Shown: positions 10,530-20,899 of the stretch, in pieces | How the letters are laid out: each line of letters opens with the position of its first letter | Numbering within the stretch: the first letter of the stretch is position 1 | Position numbers and translations under genes: made by a program | The notes under the pieces: model-generated | Database searches by the model: none | Seen by the model: only the letters and a program-made list of their open reading frames with translations | What the model was told of the DNA's origin: nothing | Assembly (NCBI GenBank): GCA_051453625.1 | Contig: JBOZIK010000001.1 | Coordinates: 267,707,622 to 267,740,627 of the forward strand | Direction: 5' to 3' | Length of the DNA stretch: 33,006 bases | From: Welwitschia mirabilis | Taxonomy: Eukaryota > Gnetophyta > Gnetopsida > Welwitschiales

Positions 10530-12160
10530 GCATTCAAACAATAAAGTTCTCAATATGAATCTCAGTTCTATCCTGAGGTACTACAAGATGATTTAGAACT
10601 TGATTCAAAAACTCAATCATTAAAAAAAAAATCTTTGAAATTTAGAAAAATTTCAAAGATTATATTATGGATTACTTTGCTTAGCTTGTATAATAAATGA
10701 TCATTTAACTAGACTAGTCAATTTGAGATACAGTAGTAAGAGAATTTTATGCCAACATTTATAAAATTGATGATGGCATAGGTGTCTTTTAAACATAGGT
10801 TAGAGATACCTCTTTGCATATTATTTCTAGTTTTTTTAATTACTTAATTTACTATATGACATAGATGTCCCTTAGATTTATACACACTCTTTTAAAAAAT
10901 ATTTAGTTCTAGAGTTATTAGTATATCTTGGCATAGTATGAGCAATGTTGTATGTGGGCATAGTAGAATGAATTTTTTTAAAAACATTAAGAGAAAAAAT
11001 ATGATACCAAATCTCTCAGTTCTTAGTCTAATAATTTTTTACAACATTCTAGTTAGAGAAGATAGTTATAGTTATTATAAACCAATGTAGATCTTCATTG
11101 TATATTGTTTACTCACTAGATTATAGATAAATTTGAATTTTATTATATGCATGGATATCATCTCTTTATTTCACAAGGGATGGACTTTTGGTCACACTTG
11201 TTTTACTAGCTTAATCATCAACAGTGTAAATATTCTAGTACTAGAGGTTAACTTCATTCATCAGAAGAAATAAATAGCAGAATTTAGTAAAAAATGCAAA
11301 GTACCAGTGCCACTAGGTAAGGGCACAAATAAGAGGGTATCACAATATCAGCATTTATTTATCATTACTTATAGCTTCTCATCCATAAAAAAGGGATTAA
11401 AGGCCATTACAAACATGGTTGGTAAAATTCAAAGAAATCTTTTAAGGTTTAAGAAACATAGATCTATAGCAAGTAAGGATGAGTCTCTCATAGAAAGTTA
11501 AAAATTCATGAGTAATCCCATGTGATAAGACTCAGAGGAGGAGTTAGATGTAGAAGAGGAAGTAGTAAGTTTAAATCCATTTAGCATAGGTTATAACTTA
11601 GGTAGGATATGAGGCATAGGTTTAGGAAAAATACTAAGCTCTCATAGAGGCATATGTGTAGGAAGGACAACAAGATCTAAGTCCTTCATAATAGTGGTAG
11701 GCATAGCAAGAGATAAAGTTTGAGAGTTTGAATGTATCACCTCTAATATTTCATCATTTACATCATAAGATTCATTTCCAATGACCTACACAACCATCAT
11801 TACCATGTTCCACATTTTGATCACCTTCACCTTTACCTTCTCCACCTTTAGTACATCCATCATCACCATTGCCATCTCATATAGAGCTTATTTAAGTAGA
11901 ATCACTTTCCTCCATCCAGTTATCTCTATCTTTTAAATATATTACCATTATCAATTTCTTTGGGATGTCTATCCCTCCTCAAGCATACTAACATATGAGC
12001 AAATAAGCTTTTAAGGGCCCTACTAAGACATCTTCTTATCCCTTTAGGAAGAGGTACACTCCAACTTTCACTTCCTCATCATCCTACATTCAATTAACCT
12101 CCACCACCCATGACAGTAACAATAGTGGTGAAGAAGATTAGGGCATGCATTATATAAGTG
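10530..12160 (+). pseudogene. Env-like / plant-transposon-protein ORF remnant of element B
   Basis: This matches the same family as the ORF at 1-1032 but is a separate copy in another element. Visible pieces, separated by stops and indels: a charged segment with DDLELDSKTQSLKKKSLKFR (about 10590-10650); EFYANIYKIDDGIGVSFKHR (about 10735-10795), the classic 'REFYANL...V.F.RG' core; NMIPNLSVLSLI (about 10998-11034) and INLNFIICMDIISLYFTRDG (about 11129-11187), matching the later 'iLP..gh.d.v....LPF..' part; and the open piece 11307-11501 starting with a PLGKGTNKR block. A Thr/Ser/Pro- and acid-rich tail follows to about 12160. The product's role in Sireviruses is not established; an envelope function is only a historical label. 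This copy is inactive. Confidence 0.6.
10630..10661. repeat. Perfect 14-bp inverted repeat with 4-base loop
   Basis: AATCTTTGAAATTT, loop AGAA, then AAATTTCAAAGATT: a perfect hairpin. It falls in the lysine-rich part of the env-like remnant. There is no U-run after it, and nothing supports a terminator role; it may be chance in AT-rich coding sequence. Confidence 0.8.
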
Positions 12161-12197
12161 ACTTAGCTCTTAATGATTATAACCTTTTATACTATCC

Positions 12198-12208
12198 AAA
12201 AAGGGGGA
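12198..12208 (+). promoter_or_regulatory. Upstream polypurine tract of element B
   Basis: AAAAAGGGGGA, directly after the env-like remnant. It is followed at 12213 by TGTTGAAAAATCT, the same 12-13 bases that begin the LTR. Sireviruses often carry several polypurine tracts before the 3' LTR. Confidence 0.6.
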
Positions 12209-12225
12209 TAAGTGTTGAAAAATCT

Positions 12226-12969
12226 TTGGTAGATCAATGAATTTTAGTTGGGCACTATAACTTTCAATTTAAGGATACTCTATTGTACTTGGAGTTCTTG
12301 ATCATGAGATCTTGGATTGGATTCATGAGTGTCATCATTATCATTAAGGATTCCTCTTGATGTTTTGACACACATTATTGTTATATGACATTTTTTTCCT
12401 ACTAGTACTACTTGTTAGCATATGTTTTTATGATTGACATACTTTTTGTTTTTAATATTATGATTTCATTTGTAAACTCTATCAATTTTAATTAAAACAC
12501 TTTCATGATCTTCATGTCATATACTACTAACACATTTTTTTTAATATCATGCTATAATATTTATTAATTAGTATTTCAATGAGAATATTATTTATGATGT
12601 ATCATTAGTACTAAATATCAATTCTATGCTCTATTATTATGACACATTACCATTAGCATATTTCATTTGAGGAATTGTCAAAATTTTCTATGCTTTATAT
12701 TTTACATGCTTATTTAAATGAAAAATATTATGATTTATCAGTTATCTTTGTGCCTTTAGTTAATTACTCAAATGGCTTTCTAATATGTTCTAATCTATTT
12801 TTAAGTGACATATATCTATCTATTTTCATTTTATTTAAATTGATTTATATCATGATTTTTAATATTATTACCAACATTAATTATGTGCATTTCTCTAAAA
12901 TATAAATATTTGATTTTAGTTAATTAGATGCCATTACAGTAATAATATTTTCCAAGCTTTAAAGATCAT
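12226..12969. other. AT-rich spacer between two polypurine tracts
   Basis: About 740 bases without coding similarity. The open frame 12675-12905 is rich in Ile, Leu, Tyr and Phe, which AT-rich DNA produces by chance; I do not call it a gene. Confidence 0.6.
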
Positions 12970-12986
12970 AAAAAAAGAGGGGGAGA
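12970..12986 (+). promoter_or_regulatory. Polypurine tract next to the 3' LTR of element B
   Basis: AAAAAAAGAGGGGGAGA ends one base before the 3' LTR (TGATGGAAAATC at 12988). It is the expected plus-strand primer and sets the LTR boundary. Confidence 0.75.
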
Positions 12987-12987
12987 T

Positions 12988-14527
12988 TGATGGAAAATCT
13001 AATTTTGATGATTTCACATATCAAATATTTTATATTATTGTGTAGACAAGTTAATATAAAGAACATCAGATCTTGATAAGAATTAGACAAATATGAATCT
13101 TAAAAGATAACATCTTAAGAAAAGGATTTGTTGACAAAATACAAAATTAAATTGTTTAAAGATGTCTAGGAAATTTAATATGTCTTGAGTGAAGATGTCT
13201 AAAAAGCTAAAGATGTCTCATATGTAATAGAATTCAAGTCACAAGCTAAAAGATAACTAGCTTATTCAAGATGACTGAGCTTAATATTAAACTTAATAGA
13301 GATGAAGATGTTTACATGTTTGAAGATGTCTATACTAAATTAAAATAGGTAATAGAATTAATTTAATTTTTAACTAATATCTTACATTTGAGATGAGACA
13401 TGAATGTGTACATAATATATTTATGATTATGGAGGTTTGAGAATATTATACAGAAAATTCGTTAAAATTTGAGCAAGTTGACTAAAGACATCTACAAGGT
13501 AAAGACGTCTAACTATTAGTAGAAATCTATAAAAGTGAAAATGTCTTAAAAAAATTCACATCGATAAATAGAAAACTTACATACCTAATGCCAAGATGTT
13601 ACCAATCCATTTCACAATGATTAAAAAGTTAAATGGCTATCTTTCAAGCTCAAACTATTAGTTCTTCCTTGATTGTATAAATCCCTAATGTTACAAATCA
13701 TTTATAGAATTTTTATCACTTTATTTATCAAATAAAATATAGAATGATGAATGCATGAGTAAAAGAAACTTCTTATGAAGGATTAAAGCTATCATTTGCA
13801 AGGATCTTGCATTACTTTTATCATTTGATCTTGGATCTTCATTGCTATTATCATCATTCATACTCATGATGATAACAATAACATTAAAAAGATCAAATAT
13901 TCATCAAAGTAATATCTTTAGGTTTGTTATTATTTTTTAATTTTAATTCTACATTATGAACTATATTATTATTAAATATTAATTTAAGTACATTTATAAA
14001 TATTAATTACCTTGTAAGGTAATCCTTATAGGGGTACACATTCGAGATTGTGCTTGTAAGTACTTGTTTAATGTAAGGTAATTGGTGAGGTAAAAAACCA
14101 TTATTTTATTTTAAGGAAGAGAGTGCTATCTTATGAGAGAACTCTTCCTATTGTAAAGATTCATGGTGTGCCTATGAAAACCACTATTCCCTTGAGGGAA
14201 AGAGAATTCTATCTTATGAGGAAACTCTCACTATTATAAATATTTTTAATGCATCTATGAAAATCATTATTTACTTGAGAAAGAGAGAGTGATTTCTTGT
14301 GAGGACTATCATTTGTTGTAAAGTTAGTTGTGCACCAAAAAACCAATATTTTCTTATAGGTTAAGAATATCTAGATGTATGAGTATCCTTTGTGTGTGAA
14401 CATAACCAAGCAGGAAACCACATTATCTTGGTAAGGTATTTTCATTTTGCATTTCTAAGCTCTTGTTAATGTAAATTTTATTTTATGGAACTCATTCACC
14501 CCTTCCCTCTATGTTTAATGTTTCTCA
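12988..14527 (+). repeat. 3' LTR of element B
   Basis: About 1540 bases, starting TGATGGAAAATCTAATTTTG and ending TTTCTCA. It is homologous to 6262-7709. It contains exact AGATGTCT/AGACATCT octamers at 13160, 13193, 13211, 13324 and 13486, and the full palindrome AGACGTCT at 13503, where the 5' LTR has AGGCCTCT. The tandem block around 14090-14370, built on GAAAACCACTATT and (G)AGGAAACTCTCACTATT, shows one unit more than the 5' LTR, which explains most of the 92-base length difference. TSD copy GATAG follows at 14528. Confidence 0.8.
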
Positions 14528-14532
14528 GATAG

Positions 14533-17500
14533 AGATCATAGAGGATTTTCATAATATTATATCTAAAAATGAATTTTTTGTGCTATTCTTCCACTAGTTT
14601 CAAACTAGTTGTATGATCTATTAAATTGGATTTTTTGGCATAGCAGCTTTTATGTGAAGGAGAATACCATCTTTTTATCTTTTTCACCTATTATCAGTCT
14701 AGCTACTTGTAGTACATATCAAATTTATAGCATTCATCTACCCAAAGAAACTAGTAAAATCATGGAGAATAATGGTAGTCACCATTGGGAAATTTTCTCA
14801 AGAAACTTTTAGGTAATTGTGATAGAAATTTTGAGGCTTTTAAGGTGAATATTTAAAGGGATAATATATGCTTAGATTAATTTAACATGGTCCATTATGA
14901 AGAATTGGTTACCCTTCCATTCTACCTATGTTTTGAATCCTATTTTTTATTAGGAAGTTTAATAGTATTTCATGTAGAGACCTCAATATTAGTTTGACAT
15001 CACTTTCTATCTAGTCAATCATATCTTTTTTTTTTAAGGTTCAGCCATTGCTCAAAATATTCTCAACTACATAGGCCCTTTGCTTTCAACTTAAGGTACA
15101 TTACCCTGGATCTAGTAAAGTTTTCCCTTAGTTTATACCATGAATTTATTTTATTTCTAAGTAAAAAAACTAATCTTAATTTTTTTTAACTATATTTTTA
15201 GTTATTTATTTTTAATTCCCTATTACTTAGATTATCTTCCAAAATAATATATATAATAGAGAACTACCAATTTTGTGATCATGTATATTCACATACTAAT
15301 TTTACAATAATTCATATTTTTGGGCCTGATTTCCTCTAAGATGCTATAAAGACTTGTTTTTGTATATCTCTATATGCTTAAAGTATCTCACCTATGGCTA
15401 AATCTTAGAAATAACATCCCAATGATGAAGTAATCAATGAAATTAGCCTAGTTATTTAATTAGAGATTACCTTTTTGGCCATGACAGATAGATATTTGAA
15501 GAAGACTAAGTAGTTATCTTATTCTTATTACCATAGTCATATCTACAATCTAGTTAATGTAATTGAGTTACTAAAGGCTTATTTTATATTCTAATTATCA
15601 TGATGAATCTAAGATGGAGTAGTGTAAATATGTTATTATAAGTTCTGATTCATCTATTATCCTAGAAGTTTCTAAACCACCTTCTTATATGCATCCAAAT
15701 ACCCTACAGGCTCAAATGTTTTAAAGTAGGTTCACTGGGTCTAATCAAAGGATTAATAATCTCATCTAAATAGATAATTCAAGGTTAAATACATTGATAA
15801 ATATGACCTGATGATTAATTTTAGATAATCCCATTTCTATCACAAAATTTAAAGAAGAAGGCTTTAATATTCATTTTTTGACTAATTTAAAGAGAATTCT
15901 TAAAGAAATAATGCAGGAGCCATCATCTTTAGTAGCTTAAGAAGAAACAACAACATTTTTGAGGATTTTTCCTTTGATAAAGTTTTCACCTTCAATAGTT
16001 AACTCTAAGCTTGAAAGGGGATTAGTAGAGATTATAATCAAGGATGTATATTTTTCATTAAGAATATCAACATGCTAGAATTAAAGAGAAAATCCAAAAG
16101 AGATAGGACTCCTAAGGAAGTTTCACACAAGTGTGAAAGGTAGAGACTCAATGGTTCATGGAAATTCTTTAATGATCTCACTACTCTACATAAAGAGTTA
16201 ACACTCATTCTTCTAGATACTATAAAGAGGATTATTATTAAAGAGTGAAAAGAAGAAAGATAATCAATAAATGACTTTGTATAACTTTAGAATTAGAAAG
16301 AAAAGACTCTAAGTGATCTCTTACACTACAAACTAACATGGAAGAAAAATATTTAAAGATTAATAGCTTGAAAGTATAGCTATATTAGAAGGACTAACTA
16401 TAAGTTAATTATTAGTCTTACCTTCAAATTTAAAAGTATCATTTAAGGTACTTAGTCTTAGAGGTTGAGGAAGGCTCTAAGGATATAATTTCCTCAAGTG
16501 AATAATTTAGTTAAAAGGATTATAAGATTATGTCTTTATTAGATTTAGTTCAGATCCTTAATATGATGAAAAACAATCTTAAAGATTAGCTTAAGTAGAA
16601 GGAAGATAACATCAAAACATCATTGACCTATCACCTTACTTTCGGTTAGATTTTAAGTGATTGATCTAAGTTACATGTTAATTTAAATTCTTTATAAAAT
16701 AAATTAAATTATTTTTTTTATAGATATTGATCTATAGTTAACTATTCTAAAATTTGTCATCAAAAAAACCAAATTATTACTAGAGGCATCTCTTTAGCAT
16801 CCAAAAAAATCATGATTAGTATAATTTTGGACATCCTAAATGAATTGTCTCTTCACTTAAGAAAGTTCATGCAAAGGTATTTATTCAATTTGTATCAACT
16901 CATGAGACTATCATTAGCTTAAGTTAGTTGTTAGAGGTACTATAGAGATAATTATATCTATTAATCTCTATTCTTAGTAAAGATTTCTCAATTACTAATA
17001 TTAGCTCTATTTTAACTTAATGATTACGAGATTTGTGAGATGCTATAAATGAAATTGTTATTTTTCTTTATTATGGTTTTATATAAATCCAATAAAAAAT
17101 TTTATTTAAAAATTTCAAAGTTGATGAAATTAATTTTATTAACAAATTATAACAAGTTTTTACTAGGATAATTAATATGTCATTATAATAGTTTTATAGT
17201 TGTCTTATTAATAAGGATTAGTTTTGTAACTAATTTATCCATTATAAATGTGTATTATAATCAATATACAAATGGAATGAAACTTTTTGAAGCTATTTAA
17301 AATTTTGAGAAATGTTATCTTCTTGTTGGTACTTCCAATAATCTTATGCAAAATTTTAGGAACATGGTTTTACTTACAAAGCCATTATTACAAAACTTTT
17401 ATAAGATTCTTACTTAAGGTTTTTAATCTTCTATAGGAGATAATTAACTTTTTAGATAATTTGCCTTTCATGGTTATTTATTATTTGTGTGTCAAATAAT

Positions 17501-17680
17501 TTATTTTAAAAAAATTAAAATACTTTTATTCATAGTATCTAAGTCCAAGATTCCATCAGATCATGATAAAATGAGTTTCATATTTCTTTATATTGGTTTA
17601 TTTCATGAAACTTGTATTGGTTAAATGCTTTTTGACATAAAAAGTTCCTAAAAAAACATTATTTTCCACAACTCCATCAT
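14533..17680. other. Long AT-rich stretch, content not recognised
   Basis: I could not assign any protein here. The open frame 14609-14812 has no known motif. Between about 15480 and 16660 there are lysine- and glutamate-rich frames broken by stops, which may be a worn gag or 5' portion of the copia element whose pol follows at 17700, but no zinc knuckle, primer site or LTR end was found. Low-complexity T and A runs are common. Element B sits between this stretch and 3981-6256, so the two were once adjacent. Confidence 0.45.
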
Positions 17681-17699
17681 AGTTACTAGTCACTCATAT

Positions 17700-18250
17700 T
17701 AAGTCATTTTGTTGTACTAGAATATTAAATAGCTATCCATACTTTAGGTTCTAACAAATGAGATCAGATTATGAACCTTAAAATGGTAATCATTGCATGA
17801 TCAAATAATGTTATAAAAAGGGATTTTTCTTGAACCAATAAATACCTCAATAGGATTACATTACTAAATGATTCAATTATCATAAAGATATGTCACATTT
17901 AATGGTGTAATTCAATGATTGTAAAATTTATTTCTGGAGTGAAAATGTTATTATCACTACATACCTTAATAATTATATTAGATATGCTTATGAAAAAAAT
18001 TGTATCTCCTACTATAAAATGGCATGGATACAAGATTACTGTAAATCACCTTCATGTGTTTGAATGTAAGCACTATGTCCATATTCCTAGTGAACAGTAA
18101 GCCAAATGTATTTCACATGCTCATGTCAGCATATATATGGATTACCTAATTGATCAAAAGAGAGATTATGTATTAATTTTTAAGTGTTATAATATAATCA
18201 TCTCTCATGATGTTATCTTTTTTGAAACTTCATAAAGTAGCTCTTACCTT
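17700..18250 (+). pseudogene. Ty1/copia integrase remnant (core end and C-terminal part)
   Basis: RSDYEP at about 17762-17780 sits where copia integrases have the RSDNGxEY catalytic block; the Asp codon remains but Asn-Gly is lost. The open piece 17915-18100 reads SPTIKWHGYKITVNHLHVFE followed by YVHIPSEQ, matching 'PT..W.G.KP.V.HLRVFGC.AYVHIP...R.K'. It continues after a stop with CISHAHVSIYMDYLIDQKRD and a SHDVIFFET block near 18206-18230, equal to the 'GY....K.YR...SRDV.F.E' end. Stops at several positions make it inactive. Family (Ty1/copia) is clear; the lineage is probably Sirevirus-like. Confidence 0.72.
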
Positions 18251-19129
18251 AATCTTTTTAAGCTTCATTATTTCTTTCATCTTCTATAGATATTTGATGA
18301 TTAATTTCCTTTGGTTGAGAAAGGATATGTGTCTATTATTATTAAATCATTAGTTTCTTTTATTCAAAATGGGTCTTCTATTATACAACATAGAGGAATT
18401 TATTAATTTCATGTACCTACTATTCCTTTACTAAAATATAATAAAATTGAATATGACTGATGTGAATAATCAATTAAAAAGACTCTAGATAAAACCTAGT
18501 AATAAAGGGATTTAGTTAGGTTTTTTTGTAATTGTCCCCTAGAATTAGATTTAAAATTTCCCTTTATTATGAATCAAGTCCATATCATAAGTCCATTAAA
18601 AAATTTAATAAGTTGAATAATTCTCCTAGAACTAGACCAAGAAGTACTATGATAGAGTGTTATTTAAAACTACTTAATAGTGAATATAGTAAAGTATCTT
18701 TGGGGTGCAAAACTACTTGTCTTATGGGTGTTTTTCATGATTTTATTTAATCCACTTAGTGAAAGAGACTATTTCACTCATAGAGTTATAAGTATCCAAC
18801 ATATTCTTACCTAAATATTTATAATGAAGTGGTGATAAAATGTATATATCTAACACATATGAACATAGTCCTAATGGTAATGAATTAGATTATCTTAGCA
18901 AGAATGTTAATAATGCCTAATGATAAATAAAATATACCTAGTTAGAGTATAGTTTACAAGATGTTTAGAGTGATATAAAGGGAAGAAATAAATTAGAAAG
19001 ATTTTTTGTGCATATCTTGATAATTATCATGAGTTATATGTAACCTTTGATAGTGAATAAACCATTTTTAAAATATCATTCTACATCATTACTAGATTTA
19101 ATCCATAAAAGAATAAAATAATGCAATTG
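18251..19129 (+). pseudogene. Copia linker between integrase and reverse transcriptase, heavily decayed
   Basis: In copia pol the integrase is followed by a poorly conserved, proline- and serine-rich linker before reverse transcriptase. This stretch lies exactly there and shows only weak residues of such sequence. The open frame 18532-18750 has no family motif that I recognise, although it may include part of the linker. Confidence 0.4.
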
Positions 19130-20070
19130 TAAAAAATAGTACATGGAAGTTGGCTAATCTTTTATTAGATCAAACTACATTATCTTTGAAATGACCAAAT
19201 AGATAATACCATTAAAAAACATAAAACTTTACTTATTACCATAATTCCCCATCAAAGAAAAGGATTACAATGAAGTCTTTTCAGCACTTGCTAAATGGAA
19301 TACCATTAAAATCCGAGTTTCTTTAATAGCACAAAAGGAATGGAAAAGTGCACCAATTAGATATAAAGTCTATATTTCTTAATGGAGATCTAAAAGAAGA
19401 AATATATGTGATATAACCTAAGATTTTTAAAGTTAAATATAAGGAAAAAGATGTGCGTAGGTTGATTCAGTTATTTTAAGGGCTAAAATAATCTCTAATA
19501 GCATAGTATACAAAATGTACTAGTCACTTGAGTGCCATTAGATTTAAACTATATGATTACTAGGATGTAGATGTTACATTGTTCATCAAATATAATTGAG
19601 ATAGAGATATATAGTATATATGTATGTCATGTTAATAAGTAGAAGTAATGAAGAGGATGTAAATCCTATAAATATTACTTTAAGAAAGGCATTTAAAATT
19701 TCTAATCTACAATTGGCAAGATTCTACCATGGTCTAAAAATTAAGTAGAAAAATAATGATGTCTTTCTATATCAAATAGCTTACATTAGAGACTTAGTGT
19801 AAAATCTTGAATTAAAAAATATTAAAGATGTTGTTACATATTTGTAACATAATGTAAAAAGAGGTGCTACTAAAAATTTAGAACAAGAAAATAAAATTGA
19901 ACATCTTTATAACATAATTAGGAGTCCCAATTACGTTACCAATAGTAGACCTAATATCTTATATTTGATTGGTGTCTTATTTAGGTGTCATCATGTACTA
20001 AATTTTAGTCATCTAACTATGACTATAAGATAATTGAGGTACTTAAAAAAGATGAAATAATTAGTTATCA
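19130..20070 (+). pseudogene. pol: Ty1/copia reverse transcriptase and RNase H start, remnant
   Basis: In order: TWKLANLLLDQTTLSLK (about 19141-19192), the 'W.LV.LP.gkk.ig.KW' entry; EVFSALAKWNTIKI (about 19274-19315), the 'FAPVA.....R' block; LDIKSIFLNGDLKEEIYV (about 19357-19412), with the first catalytic Asp codon (19360) kept; VDVTLFIKYN (about 19567-19595); YVCH at 19619-19630 where YVDD is expected, so both catalytic aspartates appear lost; ISNLQLARFYHGLKIK (about 19698-19745), the 'MSDLG.L.YFLGIE' block; and NIIRSPNYVTNSRPNILYLI then LRYLKK (to about 20050), the 'Y..LVGSL.YLT.TRPDI' and 'RYLKGT' blocks. The usual RNase H body is missing; the frame breaks off just after. Confidence 0.78.
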
Positions 20071-20179
20071 CATGTTGTACTTATTGATTATCCACTATAG
20101 TAAAATGTTTAAACAAATTAAATCTAATTTTTATAAGCATTGAATAATGGTTGATACTTGGGCACATAAAGAGGAAGAA

Positions 20180-20600
20180 GAAAAGAAGGTAAAATCACTA
20201 AGACAGTTAACTATTTATTGCTAGGGATTAACTGCTTATCATAGTTATAAGTGAAAAATTTTAATAGGATATCAACAATTTACCATTAAGGGGTTAACTA
20301 GCCATTGTAACTAAAAATGAAATTTTTAATAAGGAATGAAGTGCATATTATTAAGGGGTTAACTACTTGAAAATTTGTATAATATTCTATATTCATGATG
20401 TTGACTGACTTCTATTAAGGTCAACCATCCAACATAAAAATAAGGAATATAACAGAAAGGGTCAACCAACAGTGGTCGAATTCCAACATAATCATTAAGA
20501 AAAATGGCTATTAAAAAGCCCTTTTAACCATTAAACAAATGCATTAGAAGGGTAAATAATAATTTTAGAGGTTTTAATAGTTATATACCTTAGAATCATA
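20180..20600 (+). repeat. LTR-like fragment of the same type as LTR A
   Basis: Repeated AAGGGGTTAACTA (20285 and 20342), AAGGTCAACCATCC (20418) and AAAGGGTCAACCAAC (20456) resemble the GGTCGACC-type motif array of LTR A. AAAAATGGCTATTAAAAAGC (about 20498) parallels GAAAATGGCTACC...AAAAGCTC (2030-2070). It directly follows the copia pol remnant. No TG/CA ends or polypurine tract could be fixed, so this is a tentative fragment. Confidence 0.4.
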
Positions 20601-20652
20601 TTTCGTACCATCTAGGATTCATAATCTACATAATCCAAACATGATTGTTTTT

Positions 20653-20655
<3 letters not shown>

Positions 20656-20726
<71 letters not shown>

Positions 20727-20826
20727 NNNNNNNNNNNNNNNNNNNNNNNNNNNNNNNNNNNNNNNNNNNNNNNNNNNNNNNNNNNNNNNNNNNNNNNNNN
20801 NNNNNNNNNNNNNNNNNNNNNNNNNN

Positions 20827-20892
<66 letters not shown>

Positions 20893-20899
20893 ACACACA
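20656..20899. repeat. (CA)n microsatellite with 100-base gap
   Basis: An uninterrupted CA run (20656-20726), a gap of exactly 100 N (20727-20826) and a second CA run to about 20887 with a CATACACACACAT tail. The round gap length suggests a placeholder, so true repeat length is unknown. All open frames here on both strands are Thr-His or Cys-Val repeats and are artefacts. Confidence 0.95.

Larger units (their letters stand above)
6257..14532 (+). mobile_element. Element B: complete but decayed Sirevirus-like LTR retrotransposon without recognisable pol
   Basis: Two long direct repeats (6262-7709 and 12988-14527) in the same orientation flank a 5.3-kb interior that starts with a Met-tRNA primer site and ends with a polypurine tract. 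The flanks AATAG (6257-6261) and GATAG (14528-14532) form a 5-base target duplication with one mismatch. Gag occupies the left of the interior and an env-like ORF the right; between them lies about 1 kb with no protease, integrase, reverse transcriptase or RNase H motifs found by reading. In one 87-base LTR block (6551 versus 13302) I count 11 differences, 8 of them transitions, so the insertion is old. It is probably non-autonomous, having relied on pol supplied by related elements. Confidence 0.75.

Noticed and set aside
12675-12905. 76-residue hydrophobic open frame resembling a membrane peptide
   Set aside because: AT-rich DNA gives Ile/Leu/Phe/Tyr frames by chance; it lies between two polypurine tracts where coding is not expected.
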